Positions 59,355-64,000 of a DNA stretch of 64,000 bases are shown piece after piece. Source of the stretch: Cryptomeria japonica. Taxonomy: Eukaryota; Streptophyta; Pinopsida; Cupressales; Cupressaceae. The position numbers and the translations under genes are program-made. The stretch lies in contig NC_081415.1 of assembly GCF_030272615.1 (NCBI RefSeq), positions 624,217,740 through 624,281,739 on the forward strand, given 5' to 3'. A model generated the notes under the pieces. That model did no database searches. It saw only the letters and a program-made list of their open reading frames with translations, and was not told the DNA's origin. Positions within the stretch are counted from its first letter, which is position 1. Each line of letters opens with the position of its first letter.

Positions 59355-60144
59355 TGGTGCAGTCACTGATTAGGAGAGACCTCAAAGAGATCTATCTTAG
59401 CAGGTCAGAAAAAGTAAACACAATGGAAACACAAGGATATGATGGAAGCAATGTAGAAATAAATGAATTATATCATGAAAATTATTTGCAATCAATCGGT
59501 AGCAACAGGGTTACAGAAACCGGCTCACTGGCCTACTAAAACATGCTTAGTTACAAAACAAGTCACAACCGGGACCTCAAATCCTTAGATCTATCTTCTA
59601 TGTTTTATCTCTTAGCTTATCTCTACTTCTCTTCATTCTAATGCTCAATTACAACCATTTATATGATCCAAAGGGATCCGATCGGTCCAAAAAGGATCAA
59701 ATACTAGAGAACAAGACCTAACGTGTAAAAACAACAAGGTCAACCTCTGCCAAAGAAATTCCTCTGGAAAATCCAAGGGATGAAGTGTAGATCAAAGGGA
59801 AAGGTTGGCCTCAGGCCAAGGAACATCAGACTCAATGCTCAGGGCTCTACAAGCTATGGAAGGGATCTGGTAGATCCCGGTACATTACAACTAGGTAACC
59901 GGTACCAGAAAACTGTCTTGGAAACCGGTAGCAATACCTTGTCAAAAATTATCCGAATGCTCCACGGTTTGGGAATAAGGTAGATGATCAAATCCTCAAT
60001 AAAAATCCAACTCCATGAGATTCGGTAAGCCAATGTTAGAAAATGTAGAGTGAAATGTTGAAACTACAAAATAGAAAGGAAAACAAAAAGGGAATATTTT
60101 TGGTTGATGCAAGATTGCCATGAACCGATGATGCTCCTAAATTA
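59355..60144 (-). repeat. 5' LTR of chromovirus D
   Basis: 790 bp, paired with 45854-46642. Its outer end has changed from TGATGTAGG to TAATTTAGG. Many differences from its partner indicate an old insertion. Confidence 0.88.
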
Positions 60145-60149
60145 GCTGG

Positions 60150-60894
60150 TCAAAGCTGTGGATGGAGTGGTCAGGAAGAGAATTGTGCCACTCCAACGTA
60201 GTCTCTTTGAGGGAACGAGAAAATAAATTAAGGAGAACAAAGTCCAGGTTGTGATAGTCACTACAGATGGTCATAAATGAATCGATGTGAGTGTTTGGGT
60301 CACCATCGCTACTGAACCTATCAAACTTCAATGACTCGGTGGCCATTGGAAGGATGGTATTCAGGATAGTGATGTCTAAAGGGCTCTTCCTATAGTATGT
60401 GGGTGCAAATGATTAGCTGGAAGAAGAAGCTAGAGAAGTGAACTGCAACTAAAGCTGGCCCATGTTTTGCAGTACAGTATCTAGAACTAGGTTCATAGGC
60501 AGAGGTGGAGGAGGTGGAGATGCACCACCTCCCCTGCCAGATGACATACTTACTGACATGGCACTGGCAGAGACAACTGCAATATGGGCAACATCAGAAA
60601 TAGAAGTTGAGTCACTAGCCATATCCGTGTAACCTAAAGGAACAAAGGAGCACTTATACTCAGGATTGTGGAATCCACCATGTAGGTTTCCAACCCCAGG
60701 ATGCTAACACCCACCTGGGACCCGAATAGATCAAAATGGATGTCGATAGGGGGTACCTTGGCTACAGGCACATGGATTTTAACAATCATGGATAGGGCCC
60801 TCAACATCTCCAGGCCTCTCCTGTTGGATATCAACATGTCTCTCAACATGCTAAAGACATTCCTAGCCTGGGGGAGGATGTTCTCTTGGTTCAA
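60150..60894 (-). pseudogene. Element E gag, N-terminal part
   Basis: Two open minus-strand pieces are visible. The upstream one (60894-60634) reads NQENILPQARNVFSMLRDML with NRRGLEML and is the likely N-terminus. The downstream one (60346-60150) reads ESLKFDRFSSDGDPNTHIDS, FMTICSDYHNLDFVLLNLFS and TLEWHNSLPDHSIHSFDQL, the first half of a retrotransposon gag domain (the LFxxSL..A..W...LP pattern). The two are in different frames. The second stops at element D and resumes at 45853 in frame. Confidence 0.7.
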
Positions 60895-60933
60895 GAATCC
60901 CTCAAAATTTCTGAAATTCTGCTGTAAAGAATT

Positions 60934-61712
60934 CGATGCTGGAGCATCCCTGGTTCACAACAATCTTGCATCAATGAAAAACATTTTCTTTTCTGTTTGC
61001 AGTTTCAGTTTTCCTTTTTGTCTATCCTAGTTTTGACTCACTGAATCCTATGGAGTTGGATTCTATTTGAAGACTTGATAATCTTTCTTTCTTTCAAACC
61101 GCATCTCATTTGGATCAATTTCTAGCCAGATATCGCTACCGGTTTTCCATGACAGTTTCTTGGTACCGGTTGTTCCTTTGTTATTGGTTGCTTGAGACCT
61201 ATTCTGGTGATCTACCAAAACCCTTTCCAAAGCTTGCAGATCCTTGGATGTTGATCTTGATGTTTCTTGGCGTGTGGTCGACCGTCTACATTTCATCCTT
61301 TGGATTTTCTGATGGAATCTATTGGCCGAGGCCGATCTTATTCATTTTGCACACTAAGTCTTGTTCTTTAGGTTTTGATCCCTTTTGGGCCAAATGGATC
61401 CTTTGGATCGATATATATTTTTAATCATGCTTTAGAATGTAATCAATTAGAGATCAAGGAGTATCAGATAGATAGATTGTGGCTAGAAGATATATCTTTC
61501 GATTCAAGGTCCCGGTGTGACTTATTCTACCAAGCCTGCGTGCCAGTATGTTGTAACCCAGTTGTTACAAGTTGGATGTAATTAACTTTCATGCAATAAA
61601 ACTATCTATTCTGCATTGCCTCCATCATATCTATGTGTTTCCGTTGTGTTTGCTCTTGCTGACTAGTTTGGACAGATCTCCTTGAGGTCCCTCCTCACCG
61701 GTGACTACTTTA
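60934..61712 (+). mobile_element. Solo LTR I, related to chromovirus D, in element E
   Basis: This 779-bp sequence aligns along its length with the reverse complement of the D LTRs (shared caatcttgcatcaa, atggagttggatt, attgcctccatcatatc and tgtgtttcc). It is flanked by a perfect GAATT duplication (60929-60933 and 61713-61717). Its termini have decayed from TG and CA to CG and TA. It lies in opposite orientation to D and is clearly more diverged than the two D LTRs are from each other, so it comes from a related but separate insertion. Confidence 0.85.
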
Positions 61713-61717
61713 GAATT

Positions 61718-62276
61718 GATCTACTCAAAATTGATAGAGACAATAGAATCCTGATCAATAGTAGGAGGGGAAGAGGGAGCATAAATCCTAGGCAAGTTAG
61801 GCTATGAGATGGCAGTAGAGGGATCCCTAGTCTGAATGGGCTTCTGCGGTCGAGAGCTCAACAGATCATCAAGATGAGGATCCTGCATGGCGTTGAGTAG
61901 AGGAGGGCTATAACGATCAGGAGGGAAGATCCTCCTAGATGACCTCTTGACTATGGTTCATATCATTGTCTGGGTCATAAAGCTCATAAGCTGATCGACA
62001 ACCAAATTACAGAATAGGGACACCTATGCAAGTCTTTGGGAAAATATGTAGGACTGTTGTTTTTTTATGTGTTTAAGATAAAAACATAAAAGGGGAAAAG
62101 GTATTTGTTGTTTACGGTTTTTGTTTTGTTCTTTTTAAATTTTTTATTTTTTTAATTTTTAAGTTTTTAAATGAATGTGATGAAAAGTAAAAAAACTATA
62201 CTAAACTGGAAAAGGAAATGAAATCAACAAACTAACCTATACTAGGAAAAGCAAACACACACAAATCCCCCTTCAC
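61718..62276 (-). other. Element E leader region
   Basis: Between primer-binding site and gag. No open frame of note is visible. It contains an A- and T-rich stretch (62050-62220) and a purine-rich segment near 61760. Confidence 0.5.
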
Positions 62277-62290
62277 GTTGGGTTCACCAA
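62277..62290 (-). other. Primer-binding site of element E
   Basis: The minus strand reads TTGGTGAACCCAAC after the LTR end TTACA and TT. Element H has the same site with CGAC in place of CAAC. Confidence 0.72.
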
Positions 62291-62292
62291 AA

Positions 62293-63461
62293 TGTAATGA
62301 AGGGAATTTGATACCTCGGGAATGATGAGTCCTTGGAGAGTGAATGGTCCTTCCGATACCTTTGCGAACTAGTGCAAGGCTAGGCCAGGGGATAACACAA
62401 TGTTCTAGACCTGTCGGTGAATCGAGAAAGACCTTTGTTGAACTCTGCAAGGCTCTGTGGCCAAGATGACAATGTGGGCCTGAGACTGTAGTGCAGTTAG
62501 CAGACTATAGCGTGGTGCATTAGTGTTTAGGTTAGATAGAGTGTACAGAGCTCGACAAAGACATCCAGTTCGTATGGACAAAATGAAGAACTCAACGGAT
62601 GCTAACTAAATAGACAGAATGCAACATACAAAATATTAACTATGAAAAAGAATAGCTAAATGGAAGAGGAAGTTAGGACCAAACTCAGCAAGATGCTCAC
62701 TATGATGTTTCCTTCCGCAATATGACACTCAATCCTACAACGTAATCCGTACACACATGCAAGAGATAATATATTGGGGGTTGTGTTTTGGAGTCTACTT
62801 AAGTCAGACCCCCATTTTGGTGTTTCCGCCTCCATGGACAACCCAAAAAGCCACGAGAAAGGAAGATGATGAAGAAGCTGATAAGGAAGAATGCAAAGAC
62901 AAATACAAAGACAATGCTATGCTATTTGGTAATTGGAAAATAAATGAGATATTGGACATGCAAGATAAAGTTAGATTACTCCCCTAGTTCTTGGCAAGTG
63001 TTGGTATGCTTGGTAAACCTGGTAGCTCAACGATGTTGCAACAATGGTGGTGGTGTCTCCAAGAGGTTCAATTTCCAAGAGCAAGTCTCCATTCTGCTAA
63101 AAGATCCCCTGGAAATGTCCCATAGCCAAGGATATAGGGTAACGAATGAGTTTGAATGTTGGTGGCCGTGCAGGGAGGCATTATGATTCCTTCTTGGTGT
63201 AGGTCATAACATCCCAATGACCACCTACTGGCTGGTAGGTTGGTGGGATGGTAACGCATTGCGCAGGCATATCTGCATTGTGTCTGCATCTGCGAATCTG
63301 TCAGATCGATACAGTTGGTAACGTCTCCGAGGAAGCTAACATGGATTTCTTCAATGGACAAAAGGACAAGTTGGCAAACTTGTCCTCCAAGCAGCGTGGG
63401 GGAGGCATCACATTTCGTAATTTCCACTAAGGGTGATGAGGGTGATATTTTTGACTCTACA
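62293..63461 (-). repeat. 5' LTR of element E
   Basis: This 1,169-bp LTR starts TGTAGAGTC on the minus strand (63461) and ends TTACA (62293). It is the only complete E LTR and is similar in length to that of H (1,177 bp). The bases outside it, TCTAG (63462-63466), would be one copy of the duplication, but the other end is lost. Confidence 0.85.
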
Positions 63462-64000
63462 TCTAGATATTGCACATGTATCTTGTTTTTTATGTTATTT
63501 TATGTCAAATTCCAATGGTGTACCCTAGATCTAACTTTCAAATTACATCAATTCAATTGCATCCTCAACTCAATCAAGTGGAAACTGAATTCAATCTACA
63601 TTCATCACTCTTCTTAATATAATTGAGGCTGAATCTATTGAGTTCAACCTCCTTTTAATGTAATGTGTGTGAAATGCGTCTAATTCCTAGTTTACATAGC
63701 TAAAATTATGAAGTCCTATTTTTACCATTGCAAGAAGGATAAGAATTATACTTTTAAAAAATAAAAATTGGTTGATTCTAATTTCTCACCTTACACTAAT
63801 GTAATGATTTTTCTAATATGATTCTATATATCTAGGTACAATCCAACAAGACTCCACTTGAAGTAGCACATATCCAATTTCTTTTGGATTATGGATCCAC
63901 TACTCCATGCAATATTGCTAGAGTCTCTCTAACTCCTACCAATTGTGAAGATCATTGTCCACTTTGTGTGCATTGATGGGAACATAGCCAAATTTCCTAA
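63462..64000. other. Right flank, AT-rich, with one short open stretch
   Basis: Mostly AT-rich and non-coding. From about 63838, just after a tatatatctag that could be a splice acceptor, a plus frame stays open for some 46 codons (VQSNKTPLEVAHIQFLLDYG and NCEDHCPLCVH) to a TGA near 63978. The cluster of Cys and His is noteworthy but no family is recognised. It could be an exon or chance. Confidence 0.3.

Larger units (their letters stand above)
45854..60144 (-). mobile_element. Ty3/gypsy chromovirus D, split by C and solo LTR K
   Basis: LTRs of 789 and 790 bp (45854-46642 and 59355-60144) enclose gag, protease, reverse transcriptase, RNase H, integrase and a chromodomain on the minus strand. 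Removing C (48096-54654) and K (56175-57666) leaves about 6.2 kb, normal for a chromovirus. The flanks are GTTGA (45849-45853) and GCTGG (60145-60149), a decayed duplication matching at 3 of 5 positions with transition differences. Element E's gag reads in frame (FDQLMDLF) across the site when one copy is removed, confirming the insertion point. Many stops and frameshifts make it inactive. Confidence 0.9.
31403..63461 (-). mobile_element. Gypsy-like LTR element E with gag and protease only, split by nested insertions
   Basis: The right LTR (62293-63461) and a truncated left LTR (31403-32124 plus 35431-35623) bound this minus-strand element. Its internal region totals about 5.6 kb once G, F, D, C, K and I are discounted. 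The primer-binding site lies next to the right LTR and the polypurine tract next to the left. Gag and a protease domain are readable, but no reverse transcriptase, RNase H or integrase motif was found in any internal piece. About 250 bp of the left LTR end is missing, so no TSD can be read. It is the oldest layer of this block and interrupts or abuts the DRM fragment. Confidence 0.8.

Overview
This window is plant nuclear DNA made almost entirely of LTR retrotransposons, many nested in one another. The evidence is Ty1/copia polyproteins, a Ty3/gypsy chromovirus, primer-binding sites matching the 3' end of plant initiator tRNA-Met, 5-bp target-site duplications (TSDs), and AT-rich, gene-poor spacers. 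The nesting, the long gag-only or coding-poor gypsy elements and the nonsense-riddled copies suggest a large genome such as a conifer's. That is an inference; the sequence does not name a species. No intact host gene, tRNA, rRNA or CRISPR array was found.

Layout. 1-6118 is AT-rich, with degenerate dispersed and tandem repeats and a hairpin-rich unit at about 5256-6030. Copia element A (minus, 6119-13554, TSD AATAT) sits in that repeat. A 69-bp-arm inverted repeat lies at 13699-13857 and a possible orphan exon at 14205-14281. Gypsy-like element H (plus, 14371-22126) has no recognisable pol and contains a probable solo LTR, J (19996-21262). An unidentified host reading frame (about 22150-29980) is split by copia element B (plus, 22296-29690, TSD AGATC), of the same family as A. 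That frame then runs into a CACTA-like end at 29981, followed by a fragment resembling a plant DRM-type DNA methyltransferase (30793-31401).

31403-63461 is one old gypsy-like element, E (minus strand; gag and protease visible, no reverse transcriptase), broken by later insertions. These are G (32125-35425, a short non-coding LTR element, TSD CAGAC), F (36387-42364, a Tnt1-like copia, TSD CTAGG), D (45854-60144, a chromovirus on the minus strand) and solo LTR I (60934-61712, TSD GAATT). D in turn contains copia C (48096-54654, TSD TTCAA) and solo LTR K (56175-57666, TSD AACTT, A/B family). The depth of nesting gives a relative insertion order: E first, then D, G, F and I, then C and K inside D. 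The last 540 bases are AT-rich flank with one short open stretch.

No element here can act alone as read. A and F each keep a single reading frame interrupted only by stop codons, mostly of the kind produced by C-to-T change. B, C and D also carry frameshifts. E, G and H look non-autonomous. E and H share the same primer-binding site and the same polypurine tract, so they may have depended on a common, unseen partner.
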